Shown: positions 1 to 8,529 of the stretch, one piece after another
How positions within the stretch are numbered: the stretch's first letter is position 1
Layout of the letters: each line of letters starts with the position of its first letter
NCBI RefSeq assembly: GCF_001279585.1
Contig: NZ_LGEC01000097.1
Span: forward strand, 1-41,065
DNA: 41,065 nucleotides
Direction: 5' to 3'
DNA from: Nocardiopsis sp. NRRL B-16309
Lineage (GTDB): Bacteria > Actinomycetota > Actinomycetes > Streptosporangiales > Streptosporangiaceae
Notes under the pieces: generated by a model
What the model saw: the letters and a program-made list of their open reading frames with translations, nothing else
The model's database searches: none
What the model was told of the DNA's origin: nothing
Program-made: the position numbers and the translations under genes

Positions 1-50
1 CTGATGGTACTGCCCTGTGGTGGGGTGGGAGAGTAGGTTGCTGCCACGGT
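1..50 (+). rRNA. rrf: 5S rRNA, 3' end (partial)
   Basis: The first ~50 bases carry the conserved 3' half of a bacterial 5S rRNA: GATGGTACTG followed by GGGAGAGTAGG and a GC-rich tail that would pair with the missing 5' end. The gene is cut by the left edge of the window. A U-run terminator follows at once, as expected at the end of an rRNA operon, so 16S and 23S genes probably lie to the left. The exact 3' end is uncertain by a few bases because the pairing partner is not in the window. Confidence 0.85.
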
Positions 51-60
51 TTTTCGTTGG

Positions 61-99
61 AGGGGGAGAGGGCTTTCGTGGTCTTCTCCCCCTTTTTTT
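61..99 (+). terminator. Rho-independent terminator of the rRNA operon
   Basis: A nine-base stem (AGGGGGAGA at 61-69 with TCTCCCCCT at 85-93) closes a loop of about 15 bases and runs into seven T residues (93-99). It lies about ten bases after the 5S 3' end, which is the normal position for the rRNA operon terminator. Confidence 0.85.
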
Positions 100-262
100 G
101 TGCCCATGCTTGTGCGTTTGTGAACGCGGGGTGGTGGGTGGGTGTTGCGGGGGCGGGGGTCCCCCCGGTTTCCAGTGTGGGGGTGGTGGGGTGTGGTGTG
201 CCAGGCCCGCACCCGCGCCTGTGGACAACTCAATGCGCCCACGGCAGGGGCGATCGACTACC

Positions 263-288
263 GAATTCGGTTCGGTGGGAGAATTCGG
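263..288 (+). repeat. Two GAATTCGG direct repeats before the first start codon
   Basis: GAATTCGG occurs at 263-270 and 281-288, an 18-base spacing. The first copy is part of the perfect palindrome CCGAATTCGG (261-270). The second ends two bases before the ATG at 291. They lie in the leader of the methyltransferase gene and could be a repressor site, but nothing else supports that. Confidence 0.35.
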
Positions 289-290
289 GC

Positions 291-923
291 ATGACGACAA
301 CGATTCCGGTGCATTTTCTCGCCGCCGCGGAAGCCGCGAAGGGCTTCATGCCCACTGACGAAGGCACGGTTCTCTATGAGACCGCGTGCGAGTACGCCCA
401 TCTGGGACCGATCGTGGAGATCGGAACGTATTGCGGAAAGTCCACCATCTTCCTGGGGGCCGCCGCGCGTGCGACGGGCGGCAAGGTGCTCACGGTCGAC
501 CACCACCGGGGATCGGAGGAGCACCAGGAGGGCTGGGAGTACCACGACACCTCGCTCGTCGACGAGGCGACCGGCAAGTTCGACACGTTGCCGCACTTCC
601 GCCGCACGATCACCGGGGCGGGCCTGGACGACGAGGTGATCGCCGTGGTCGGCCGCTCGTCCGACGTCGCGAGCGTCTGGGGCACCCCGCTCGGCATGCT
701 GTTCATCGACGGCGGACACAGCGAGGAGGCCGCGCAGGCCGACTACGCGGGCTGGAGCCCGCACGTAGCCCCCGGAGGGGCTCTGGTCATCCACGACGTG
801 TTCCCCGACCCGGCGGACGGCGGCCGGCCGCCCTACAACATCTACTGCCGTGCGCTGGAGTCGGGGCTGTTCGAGGAGGTACGCGTGCTGGGGTCCATGC
901 GGGTCCTGCGGCGAGTCGCCTGA
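291..923 (+). CDS. Class I SAM-dependent methyltransferase (MTase_24-like)
   Basis: A 210-residue protein. The glycine-rich SAM site reads VEIGTYCGKSTIFL near residues 39-52, followed by an acidic end of strand 2 (LTVDHH) and the later LFIDGGHS motif near residue 140 that is typical of the MTase_24 group. IHDVF near residue 168 completes the Rossmann core. The ATG at 291 is preceded by GGTGGGAG at a suitable distance, whereas longer in-frame starts extend into low-quality G-rich leader. The substrate is unknown; members of this group act on small molecules or sugars. No gene partner is visible: the rRNA operon ends upstream and the PBP gene follows after 315 bases. Confidence 0.8.
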   Translation: MTTTIPVHFLAAAEAAKGFMPTDEGTVLYETACEYAHLGPIVEIGTYCGKSTIFLGAAARATGGKVLTVDHHRGSEEHQEGWEYHDTSLVDEATGKFDTLPHFRRTITGAGLDDEVIAVVGRSSDVASVWGTPLGMLFIDGGHSEEAAQADYAGWSPHVAPGGALVIHDVFPDPADGGRPPYNIYCRALESGLFEEVRVLGSMRVLRRVA

Positions 924-1238
924 CGAGGACGGCGTGCGGGTGACGAGCGTCTCCGGGGCGAGGTTCTCGGCACCCGCGCGCGTGATCACGGCCGCCGACG
1001 ACTCGCGTCGTGCCGGAAACCCGTCAACACCAGCGCCAGGGCAATACACTCTGACGCAGGGTAAGCCTTCGGTAAGAAGCGACGATGTGGTTATGGACTC
1101 GGCCTTGTGACGGTTACGGGCGGGTATCGTGGCGACGAGGGCGAAGCGACGTTGGCGAAATCCCCGAAATACCGCTTCGGCCCAGACTCGAACTGAACCG
1201 ATCCGGGGTACCCGCGCGTCAAACATCAGGACGGCACG
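924..1238. other. Intergenic region, methyltransferase to PBP
   Basis: About 315 bases without a convincing gene. It must hold the promoter of the PBP gene. TTGTGA at 1105-1110 followed by TATCGT about 14 bases later is a weak, short-spaced candidate. AGGA at 1228-1231 is the ribosome binding site for the GTG at 1239. I see no clear terminator hairpin for the methyltransferase gene. Confidence 0.4.
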
Positions 1239-4200
1239 GTGCCGGACGTGATTTGCCATGGGGGCGGGGAGCTGAGCGAGAGCACACACGGCGCGGACGG
1301 GACGGACGGACAGCGTCCCGAGGAACATACGCCGGAGACCAGAGACACCTCTGCAGAGGCACTGTCCGGACAGAGCACTCCCGAGGGTAGGGCACCCGTC
1401 ACCGAGGGCGCGAATTCCGCGCCGTCGGACTCCGAGGACTCCGCGGACGACCGGCCCGAGCAGCCGGAACCCGAGTTCATCAGCCCCATCACCTTCAAGA
1501 CCAGCGGCTCGTTCTTCCGCGAGCGGGTGGCCCGCAGTCTGGCCGAGCAGGGCTTCGACGCGGACGCCGACGGTGACGGCCAGGCCGACACCGGTTCCGG
1601 CGCCGACGCGGACCCTGTTTCGGACGCGGGACCGGCTCGGGAGACCAGGGACACCGACGAGGCCGGCGACACCGACGAGCCCGGTGGCGCCCCCTCCGCC
1701 GCATCCGGTGACGCGTCGTCCGCATCCGGTGACGCTTCCGGCCGTGACGCCGACACCGAACCCGCGACGGAGCAGATGCCCGTCATCGGGGCGGACACGG
1801 TCGACCCGGCCGGACCGACGGACCCGGCCGCTCCGGCCGCACCGGACGCTCCGGGCTCCGACGGGGCTCCGGAGGAGTCGGAGGCGCCCGCGACGACGGA
1901 CTCCGCCGCCGGCGGAACCGACTGGTTCGCCAAGCCGACGACCGCCGCCGGGCAGACCGGATCGGGATCGTCCGACCCGGAGCCGTCGCCACCGTCCGAC
2001 GCGGCGGCCGCGGCCGCCGCGTCCCTGCCCCCGACCGCTCCCGTCCCGGCACAGGACGAGACCGAGCCGGTCACCGAGGCCATGAGCCGTCCTGACGAGG
2101 GCACGGACACGACGGAGTCCTGGTCCGCGGCGGACTCGGCGGCGCCGACGGGCGGACCCGGCACGTCCGCCACGCCCGCCGAGGGCACGCCGTCGTTCGG
2201 GACCGCGCCCGAGGACACGGAGCCCTCGCTGTGGCCGGAGGCCCGACGGCTCTCCGAGCACGCCTCGACGCCGCAGGAGGGCCGGAACCGCACCGAGACG
2301 GCCGCGGAGTCCGGCGGCGGGGCCGGGGAAGCCCGGGACGACACGTCCGCCACGGGGCCCGCCTCAGCGGCCGGTGCTGCGGGAACCGGGGGAGCCGCGG
2401 GGCTGCCCGGAGTCGTGGGCGCCGCCTCGTACTCCGGTGGCACCGGAGCTCCCGGTGGTCCGCACACACCCGGTGACGCAGGTCCCGGATACGACGCCGC
2501 GCACCCCTCCGGTGGCCACGGCGCCTCCGATGGGCGGGGTTCCTCCGCCGACCAGTGGCACTCCGCTGATCAGAGTGCGTCCGGGGCCACCGGAGCGGCG
2601 GCCTCCGGTGCCGCCGGTTCCGCGGCGCTGTCCCACGGGCCCGGCGGGCCCACCGGCCCGGGCGGCCCCAAGGGTCCCGGCGGTCCGGGTGGTCCGACGG
2701 GGCCGGGCGGCCCCAAGGGCGGCAAGGGCAAGAAGGCCGGCAAGGGCAAGAAGCCGCTGTGGTGGCGGATCCTGCGCGTGTTCCTCATCATCGCGGGCCT
2801 GGGCGTCATCGCCGGATGCGCGGCCTTCGCCTACCTCTACGCGACGATCGAGGTCCCCGACGCGGCCCAGGCCGACGCCCTCACCGAGAGTTCGACCTTC
2901 TACTACTCCGACGGCGAGACCGCCTTCGCCGAGCGCGGGGACGACCGCGACATCATCTCCTACGACCAGATGACCGAGGGCGAGGGCTACATCGTCGACG
3001 CGGTCATCTCCGCCGAGGACCGCGGTTTCTGGACGGAGCCGGGCGTCTCCGTGCGGGGCACCACCCGTGCGGTGTGGTCCACCGTCACCGGCCAGCAGGT
3101 GCAGGGCGGGTCCACCGTGACCCAGCAGATGGTCCGCAACTACTACGAGGGCGTCTCCCGCGAACAGACGGTCAGCCGGAAGATCCAAGAGATCATCATC
3201 GCCATCAAGATCGACCAGAGCGAGACGAAGGAGTGGGTGATGGAGCAGTACCTCAACACCATCTACTTCGGTCGCCAGGCGTATGGCGTGCAGGCCGCCG
3301 CGGAGGCGTACTACCACAAGGACGTGCAGGACCTCAGCCGGGGAGAGGCCGCCTTCCTGGCGGCCGCGATCCAGCAGCCGAGCCACTTCGGAACGGCCGA
3401 CGTGGAGACCACGCCCGAGATGGAGCAGCGCTGGCAGTACGTCATCGACGGCATGGTCACCACCGGCAGCATCAGCCAGGCCGAGGCCGACGAGATGGAG
3501 TTCCCGACCCCGGAGGCCGAGCGCGCCACGCCCGGCATGGACCTGAGCGGGTACCGGGGGTACATGCTCCAGGAGGCCATGAGCGAGCTGGAGCGGCTCG
3601 GCTACACCGAGGACATGATCAACCGTCAGGGCTACCGGATCGTCACCACGTTCGACAAGGACATGATGGACGCCGCCTACGACGCGGTCACCGGGATCGT
3701 GCCCCAGGAGGACATGCCCGAGGGCATCAACATCGGTCTGAGCACCGTGGACCCGGCGACCGGTGAGGTGCTGGCCTTCTTCGGCGGGCACGACTACAAC
3801 GACAACCAGTACGACAGCTCGTTCCTCGGTTCGGCGCAGGCCGGTTCGGCGTTCAAGCCCTACGTGCTGGCCACCGCGCTCAAGCAGGGCGTGGGCCTCA
3901 ACACCACCGTGGACGGGCGGGGTCCGCAGGAGATCAACGGCCAGTCCATCCAGAACGCGGGCAACGCGCCCGGCGGCATCATGACGCTCAGCCAGGCGAC
4001 CCAGGTCTCCAACAACCTCGGGTACATCGAACTCGCCCAGAGGGTGGGCTTCGAGGAGATCCGCCAGACGGCCTACGACGCGGGTCTGCCACAGGACAGC
4101 ATCAAGGACAACCAGCTCGTCCCGGTCATGCCGCTGGGCGCGAACAGCGTCCGGCCCATCGACCAGGCGAGCGGGTACGCGACCTTCGCCAACGGCGGCA

Positions 4201-4877
4201 CGCACGTCGAGGCGCACGTGGTCAGGGAGATCGTCAACTCCGAGGGTGAGAACGAGCGCCCGGAGGTGGAGAGCAACCGGGCCTTCTCCGAGGACGTCGC
4301 CGCGGACCTCACCTACGCCCTGGAGGGCGTGGCCAACAACGGGACCGGCCGGAACGCGAACCTGTGGGACCCGGACCACCCCACCGCGGGCAAGACGGGA
4401 ACCGTCAGGGACGAGCAGAACGGCGGCACCGCCGCGGCCTGGTTCGTGGGCTACACGCCGCAGCTCTCGACGTCCGTCGGCGTGTACAGCGACAGCAACA
4501 GCGCCTTCACCATCCCGGGGCAGAACATCTCCAGCGTCGGGCTTCCGTCGTCGATCTGGAACGCCTACATGTCGGCGGCGGTGGCGGACCTCGAACCCGC
4601 CTCCTTCCCCGGCCCGGCGTTCGTCGGTACGAACGAGAACTGGGCACCGGACGTGTCCACGGAGGCCCCGGACGCACCGGCGGAGGACGACGACGTCACG
4701 GACGTACCGGTGGAACCGCAACCCGAGGTCCCGATCGATCCCGAGCCGGAGGTCCCCGAGGATCCGGCGCCGCCGGAGCCGGGTACCGGCGACGGGGGAA
4801 CCGGGGACCCCGGTACGGGCGAGCCCGGTGACGGCGGGACGATCCTCCCGCCCCCACGTGAGGAAGAGGAGGAGTAG
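1239..4877 (+). CDS. Class A penicillin-binding protein with long disordered N-terminus
   Basis: A 1212-residue bifunctional peptidoglycan synthase. Residues 1-505 are low complexity: acidic and rich in Pro, Ala, Asp, Ser and Gly, ending in collagen-like GPGGP repeats (about 467-495) and a Lys/Gly patch. One transmembrane helix follows at about 507-535. The GT51 glycosyltransferase domain has the catalytic Glu593 in SAEDRGF and the GGSTVTQQ motif. The transpeptidase domain has Ser870 in SAFK, SNN at 924-926 and Lys1052 in KTGT. The tail after residue 1130 is Pro/Glu/Gly-rich and ends in five Glu. Typical actinobacterial class A PBPs are 700-850 residues, so the extra length lies in the cytoplasmic tail. 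The GTG at 1239 has AGGA seven bases upstream; GTG 1248 is an alternative. It is monocistronic, with a strong terminator after it. Confidence 0.93.
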   Translation: MPDVICHGGGELSESTHGADGTDGQRPEEHTPETRDTSAEALSGQSTPEGRAPVTEGANSAPSDSEDSADDRPEQPEPEFISPITFKTSGSFFRERVARSLAEQGFDADADGDGQADTGSGADADPVSDAGPARETRDTDEAGDTDEPGGAPSAASGDASSASGDASGRDADTEPATEQMPVIGADTVDPAGPTDPAAPAAPDAPGSDGAPEESEAPATTDSAAGGTDWFAKPTTAAGQTGSGSSDPEPSPPSDAAAAAAASLPPTAPVPAQDETEPVTEAMSRPDEGTDTTESWSAADSAAPTGGPGTSATPAEGTPSFGTAPEDTEPSLWPEARRLSEHASTPQEGRNRTETAAESGGGAGEARDDTSATGPASAAGAAGTGGAAGLPGVVGAASYSGGTGAPGGPHTPGDAGPGYDAAHPSGGHGASDGRGSSADQWHSADQSASGATGAAASGAAGSAALSHGPGGPTGPGGPKGPGGPGGPTGPGGPKGGKGKKAGKGKKPLWWRILRVFLIIAGLGVIAGCAAFAYLYATIEVPDAAQADALTESSTFYYSDGETAFAERGDDRDIISYDQMTEGEGYIVDAVISAEDRGFWTEPGVSVRGTTRAVWSTVTGQQVQGGSTVTQQMVRNYYEGVSREQTVSRKIQEIIIAIKIDQSETKEWVMEQYLNTIYFGRQAYGVQAAAEAYYHKDVQDLSRGEAAFLAAAIQQPSHFGTADVETTPEMEQRWQYVIDGMVTTGSISQAEADEMEFPTPEAERATPGMDLSGYRGYMLQEAMSELERLGYTEDMINRQGYRIVTTFDKDMMDAAYDAVTGIVPQEDMPEGINIGLSTVDPATGEVLAFFGGHDYNDNQYDSSFLGSAQAGSAFKPYVLATALKQGVGLNTTVDGRGPQEINGQSIQNAGNAPGGIMTLSQATQVSNNLGYIELAQRVGFEEIRQTAYDAGLPQDSIKDNQLVPVMPLGANSVRPIDQASGYATFANGGTHVEAHVVREIVNSEGENERPEVESNRAFSEDVAADLTYALEGVANNGTGRNANLWDPDHPTAGKTGTVRDEQNGGTAAAWFVGYTPQLSTSVGVYSDSNSAFTIPGQNISSVGLPSSIWNAYMSAAVADLEPASFPGPAFVGTNENWAPDVSTEAPDAPAEDDDVTDVPVEPQPEVPIDPEPEVPEDPAPPEPGTGDGGTGDPGTGEPGDGGTILPPPREEEEE

Positions 4878-4907
4878 CGCCGAACGGCGCTCTCAGGAGC
4901 ACCCACC

Positions 4908-4945
4908 GGAGCCCCCGTCCCGCCCTCAGGCGGGGCGGGGGCTCC
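4908..4945 (+). terminator. Strong hairpin after the PBP gene
   Basis: A 17-base-pair stem with one G-T mismatch (4908-4924 with 4929-4945) closes a CTCA tetraloop, 30 bases after the PBP stop codon. There is no clear T-run, which is common for actinobacterial terminators. It lies between convergent genes and may work in both directions. Confidence 0.75.
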
Positions 4946-5107
4946 GTCGCGCGCCCCGCGCGCCGCGGAGGTCCGCCTACCGGGCGCTCGGAGACACACG
5001 AGGACGGAGCCGTCGCGTGCGCGGCGGAGGTTCCGGTGGGCCCGCGGGCTCCCGCCGGGCCGCCCCGTGCCAGAGGACGCCTCGGGCTGCCGGGGGAGCC
5101 TTGTCCC

Positions 5108-5153
5108 GGCGACCCTCAGGGTCGCCTCAGGGCCGCCCGAGGGGCCCTCAGGC
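5108..5153. terminator. Tandem hairpins at the 3' end of the minus-strand operon
   Basis: GGCGACCC/GGGTCGCC (5108-5126, TCA loop) is a perfect eight-pair hairpin. It is followed by a second stem AGGGCC/GGCCCT around 5129-5149. Both lie just downstream of the minus-strand stop codon at 5159, so they fit a terminator for that operon. Confidence 0.55.
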
Positions 5154-5158
5154 CCCCG

Positions 5159-6226
5159 TCACGGCCGGGGGGCGTCGTCCCAGGTGTGCAGGAACACCCG
5201 TGAGCCCTCCGTGGTGCGCGTGAGGGCGTCCACCGCCAGGATCACCGCGGCCGAGGTCCACGTACTCCGCTCGACGGGCCAGCGCACCTGCTCGGCGAAC
5301 TGGTACCCCGTCCAGTAGACGCCGTCGTCGGCGTCCCGCAGGTGCTGGACGTTCCGCAGGATCCGGACCGCCGTCTCCTGCTCGCCCATGGCCGCCAGGG
5401 CCAGCACCAGCTCCGCGGACTCCGCGGCGGTGACCCAGGGCTGGTCGCTCACGCAGCGCACGCCCAGGCCCGCCACCACGAACCGGTCCCAGCGGTCTTG
5501 GACGCGCTCCTTGGCGGCCACACCCCGCACGGCCCCGCCCAGGATCGGATAGAACCAGTCCATCGAGAAGCGGGCGCGGTCGGCGAACAGGTCCTCGTGC
5601 TCGTTGATGAGCACGGCCAGCGTGTCGGCGGCCTCCGTCCACTCGGGGCGGTCGTGGCCGAGCCGGGCGCCGAGCGCTGCACCGCAGCGCAGTGCGTGGT
5701 GCACGCTCGCGCACACCGTGAGCAGGGCGTGGTCCCCCGTGGAGCCGTCCTCGTCGCGTGCCCACAGGATCTCGCCGTGCTCGCCGCGCAGGGCCAGGAC
5801 GAACTCCAGCCCGCTGTCCACCACGGGCCACATCCGGTCGGCGAAGCCGCTGTCCCCGGTGGTGAGCAGGTGGTGGAACAGGCCGACCGCGGGGTAGGCG
5901 GCGTGGTTGGCCTCGCGCAGGCCGGTCACGGCCGTGCCCTGGCGGAACTTGGCGGGCCAGCCGCCGTCCGTGTGCCGGGTGCGCTCCAGCCACCGGTAGG
6001 CGCGGCGGGCCGCCTCGGCGTGCGCGGGCACGGCCGTCCCGGTCACGGTCAGGGCCATGGCGCACTCGACGTGGTCCCAAACGTCGGTGTGCCCGCCCGG
6101 GAACCACGGGATGGCGCCGTCGGGCTCCTGGCTGCGCACCAGGTAGTCGGCGGACCGGTACAGCTCCTCGGCGCTGAGCAGGCCGGGCAGGCGCAGGGCC
6201 TCGGCGGCGGGGGCGGCGGCCCCCAT
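5159..6226 (-). CDS. Alpha/alpha-toroid (prenyltransferase/squalene-oxidase repeat) protein
   Basis: A 355-residue soluble protein built of repeated helix pairs with QEPDGAIPWF and HTDGGWPAKF blocks, the look of the squalene/prenyltransferase repeat fold. I see no DxDD or DDxxD motif, so cyclase or prenyl transfer chemistry is not supported. The conserved acidic stretch DVWDHVE and the many Trp residues would also fit an alpha/alpha-barrel glycoside hydrolase. The ATG at 6226 overlaps the TGA of the upstream methyltransferase (TGATG), so translation is probably coupled. It is the last gene after a GT4 glycosyltransferase and a methyltransferase, which suggests a shared glycoconjugate pathway. 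The function is inferred from context only. Confidence 0.72.
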   Translation of the reverse strand: MGAAAPAAEALRLPGLLSAEELYRSADYLVRSQEPDGAIPWFPGGHTDVWDHVECAMALTVTGTAVPAHAEAARRAYRWLERTRHTDGGWPAKFRQGTAVTGLREANHAAYPAVGLFHHLLTTGDSGFADRMWPVVDSGLEFVLALRGEHGEILWARDEDGSTGDHALLTVCASVHHALRCGAALGARLGHDRPEWTEAADTLAVLINEHEDLFADRARFSMDWFYPILGGAVRGVAAKERVQDRWDRFVVAGLGVRCVSDQPWVTAAESAELVLALAAMGEQETAVRILRNVQHLRDADDGVYWTGYQFAEQVRWPVERSTWTSAAVILAVDALTRTTEGSRVFLHTWDDAPRP

Positions 6227-6948
6227 CAGGCGGCGGTACGCGGCTTGCGCACGTACACCACGACGCTCTTGCCGATCACCGGGTTGAGCAGCCGCTCGGC
6301 CACACGGGTGGCCTTGGGAGCCTGGAGCATGTCCCACACCAGCATCCGGTGGTAGGCCCGGGCCAGCGGGTGGTCGTCGTTGTCGGTGCCCACCGCGCAC
6401 TTGATCCACCAGTACGGCGCGTGCAGGGCGTGCGCGTGGTGGTGCGGGCCGATCTCGAACCCGGTGGCCTTGAGCTTGGCCTCCAGTTCGGCGCGCGTGT
6501 AGATGCGGATGTGCCCGCCCTCGTTGGTGTGGTACTGCTCCGAGAGGGCCCAGCACAGGCGCTCGGGCAGGAAGCTCGGCACCGTCACCGCCGCGATCCC
6601 GCCGGGCTTGAGCACGCGGAACAGCTCCCGCATCGCGGCCGTGTCGTGCGGCAGGTGCTCGAAGATCTCGGCGGCCACGACCCGGTCGAAGCTCGCGTCG
6701 TCGAAGGGCATGTCCAGGGCGTCGCCCTTGACGGTCTCGGCGGTCGCGCCCTCGGGGGCCTCGCCCTCGTCGCGCATGGCCGTGAACATGGCGTCGACCT
6801 CGGCGAGGTCGCCGACGTTCTGGTCGAAGGCCACGACGTCGGCGCCGCGGCGGTAGATCTCGAAGGCGTGGCGGCCACCGCCGCAGCCCAGGTCGAGCAC
6901 GCGTCGGCCCGGGCCGACGGGGAACAGGTTGAAGTCGACGGTGATCAG
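6226..6948 (-). CDS. Class I SAM-dependent methyltransferase, probable CTG start
   Basis: A 240-residue methyltransferase of the Methyltransf_11 type: RVLDLGCGGGRHAFE (SAM motif I), VVAFDQ (motif II), GDALDMPFDDASFD, EIFEHLPH and LKPGGIAAVTVP. The first GTG in this frame (minus-strand base 6900) would begin inside motif I and remove the first strand. Reading further upstream gives the residues ITVDFNLFPVGPGRRVLDLG, which resemble the N-terminus I remember for Streptomyces relatives. The only candidate start codon there is CTG at 6948-6946. It has GAGGAG at 6960-6955, six bases away. The gene lies 49 bases after the glycosyltransferase and is coupled to the next gene. The methylated substrate is unknown. 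Confidence 0.8.
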   Translation of the reverse strand: MITVDFNLFPVGPGRRVLDLGCGGGRHAFEIYRRGADVVAFDQNVGDLAEVDAMFTAMRDEGEAPEGATAETVKGDALDMPFDDASFDRVVAAEIFEHLPHDTAAMRELFRVLKPGGIAAVTVPSFLPERLCWALSEQYHTNEGGHIRIYTRAELEAKLKATGFEIGPHHHAHALHAPYWWIKCAVGTDNDDHPLARAYHRMLVWDMLQAPKATRVAERLLNPVIGKSVVVYVRKPRTAA

Positions 6949-6997
6949 TGGAGGCTCCTCGTGGATGGTGCGGGACGTGCTGCGCGGCCCGCCGGGG

Positions 6998-8350
6998 TCA
7001 GGCGCCGTTCGCGCGGGCCCGCACGGAGGCGGGGCGGGTGTCGCCGTCGGAGGGTCGGCGGCCCGTGACGGCGGCGATGGTGTCGGCGTAGCGCTGGGCG
7101 GTGAGTTCGGCGACCGCGCTCCAGGTGAAGCGCTCCTGGACGCGCCGCCAGGCGGCGGCGCCCATGCGCTCGCGCTCCCGGTCGTCGTCCAGGAGGGCGC
7201 CGAGCGCGCCGGCCAGCACGTCGGGGTCGCCCGGGGGGACCAGGCGCCCGGCGTCGCCGTCGGTGCCCACGACCTCGGGGAGGGCCCCGGCGTGGCTGGC
7301 GACCAGCGGGGTCGCGCAGGCCATCGCCTCCACGGCGGGCAGGGAGAAGCCCTCGTAGAAGGAGGGGACGACCGCCACCTGGGCGGAGGCGATGAGGGTG
7401 GCCAGGGCGGTGTCGTCGATGCCGCTGACGAACTCGACGCGGTCGCGCAGGCCCAGTTCGTCCACGAGCCGGTCGGTGGGGCCGCCCGGTTTGGGCCGGC
7501 TGACGATGGTCAGGGAGACCTCGCGCTCGGTGGCGAGCTTGGCGGCCGCGCGCAGCAGCGTGCCCACGCCTTTGAGGGGGCTGTCGGCGCTGGCGGTGCA
7601 CACGATGCGGCCGGGGACGCGCTCGACCTCGGGGCGCGGGTGGAAGTAGCGGGTGTCGACGCCCAGCGGAGTGACCTCCATGGTGGCGGGGTCGACCCCG
7701 AACTCGCGGGCGATGTCGTCGGCGGAGGAGCGGGAGGGTACGAGGATCGGGTCGAGCCTGCGGGCGACCCTGGCCTGCATGGACACGAACCCGTACCAGC
7801 GGCGCTTGGACAGCTTCTGCAGCCCGCGGGCCTCGGCGAGCTCGATGCGGCGGTCCACGCTGATGGGGTGGTGGATGGTGGTGACCAGCGGCAGGCCGGC
7901 GGACCGGATGCCGAGCAGGCCCCAGCCGAGGGTCTGGTTGTCGTGGACGACGTCGAAGTCGGCCAGGCGGCGGCGCAGTTCGCGGTTGGCGCGCAGGGAG
8001 AAGGTGAGCGGTTCGGGGAAGCCCGCGGTCCACATGGTGGCGACCTCCAGGACGTCGATCCAGTCGCGCCACTCGCGCAGGGGCGGGGTGGTGAAGGGGT
8101 CGGCGTCGTTGTAGAGGTCCAGGGAGGGGACCTTCTCCAGGGCCACGCCCTCGTCCAGGACGGGATAGGGCTGACCGGAGAAGACGGTGACCCGGTGGCC
8201 GAGCGCGGCCAGTTCCCGGGAGAGGTGGCGGACGTAGACGCCCTGGCCGCCGCAGTGCTCCTTGCTCCGGTAGGAGAGCAGGGCGACGCGCAGGGGGCGG
8301 TCGTCGGCAGGCCGGGGGGTCGGTCCCGTGCTGTGGCCCGACTGGGTCAA
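6998..8350 (-). CDS. GT4-family glycosyltransferase
   Basis: A 450-residue GT-B glycosyltransferase. The N-terminal domain has GGQGVYVRHLSRELAALGH, the acceptor-side glycine loop and helix. The C-terminal nucleotide-sugar domain has the EX7E-type motif in FYEGFSLPAVEAMACATPLV, with GRLVPPGDP after it. The start is TTG at 8350, with AGAGG seven bases upstream; no ATG or GTG near it gives the complete N-terminal strand (RVALLSYRS). There is no signal peptide or membrane helix, so it acts in the cytosol or at the inner membrane face. It is the first of three closely spaced genes (glycosyltransferase, methyltransferase, toroid protein). The sugar and acceptor cannot be told from sequence. Confidence 0.88.
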   Translation of the reverse strand: MTQSGHSTGPTPRPADDRPLRVALLSYRSKEHCGGQGVYVRHLSRELAALGHRVTVFSGQPYPVLDEGVALEKVPSLDLYNDADPFTTPPLREWRDWIDVLEVATMWTAGFPEPLTFSLRANRELRRRLADFDVVHDNQTLGWGLLGIRSAGLPLVTTIHHPISVDRRIELAEARGLQKLSKRRWYGFVSMQARVARRLDPILVPSRSSADDIAREFGVDPATMEVTPLGVDTRYFHPRPEVERVPGRIVCTASADSPLKGVGTLLRAAAKLATEREVSLTIVSRPKPGGPTDRLVDELGLRDRVEFVSGIDDTALATLIASAQVAVVPSFYEGFSLPAVEAMACATPLVASHAGALPEVVGTDGDAGRLVPPGDPDVLAGALGALLDDDRERERMGAAAWRRVQERFTWSAVAELTAQRYADTIAAVTGRRPSDGDTRPASVRARANGA

Positions 8351-8529
8351 GAGTCCACCTCTTCGTTGGGTCGCGGGCCCGGTCGCCGCCGTGCGTCGCG
8401 GGAGCGTCGGCGGGGTGGTCGTCACCGCCGGCGCGGGTGCGCGTGTTCGCCGTTGAACAGGCGTGGGCGCCCCATATGTTACTCGGCAGTCACGTCCGGG
8501 TCGGCGCCGGGCTGGTTGGTACACGGATC

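Noticed and set aside
258..2261. Long minus-strand open frame (667 codons) opposite the methyltransferase and PBP genes
   Set aside because: Its translation is Arg/Gly-rich low complexity without domains, whereas the plus strand encodes clear families. High-GC shadow.
2364..4721. Minus-strand open frame of 785 codons opposite the PBP
   Set aside because: No motif; it mirrors the codon bias of the real GT51/transpeptidase gene.
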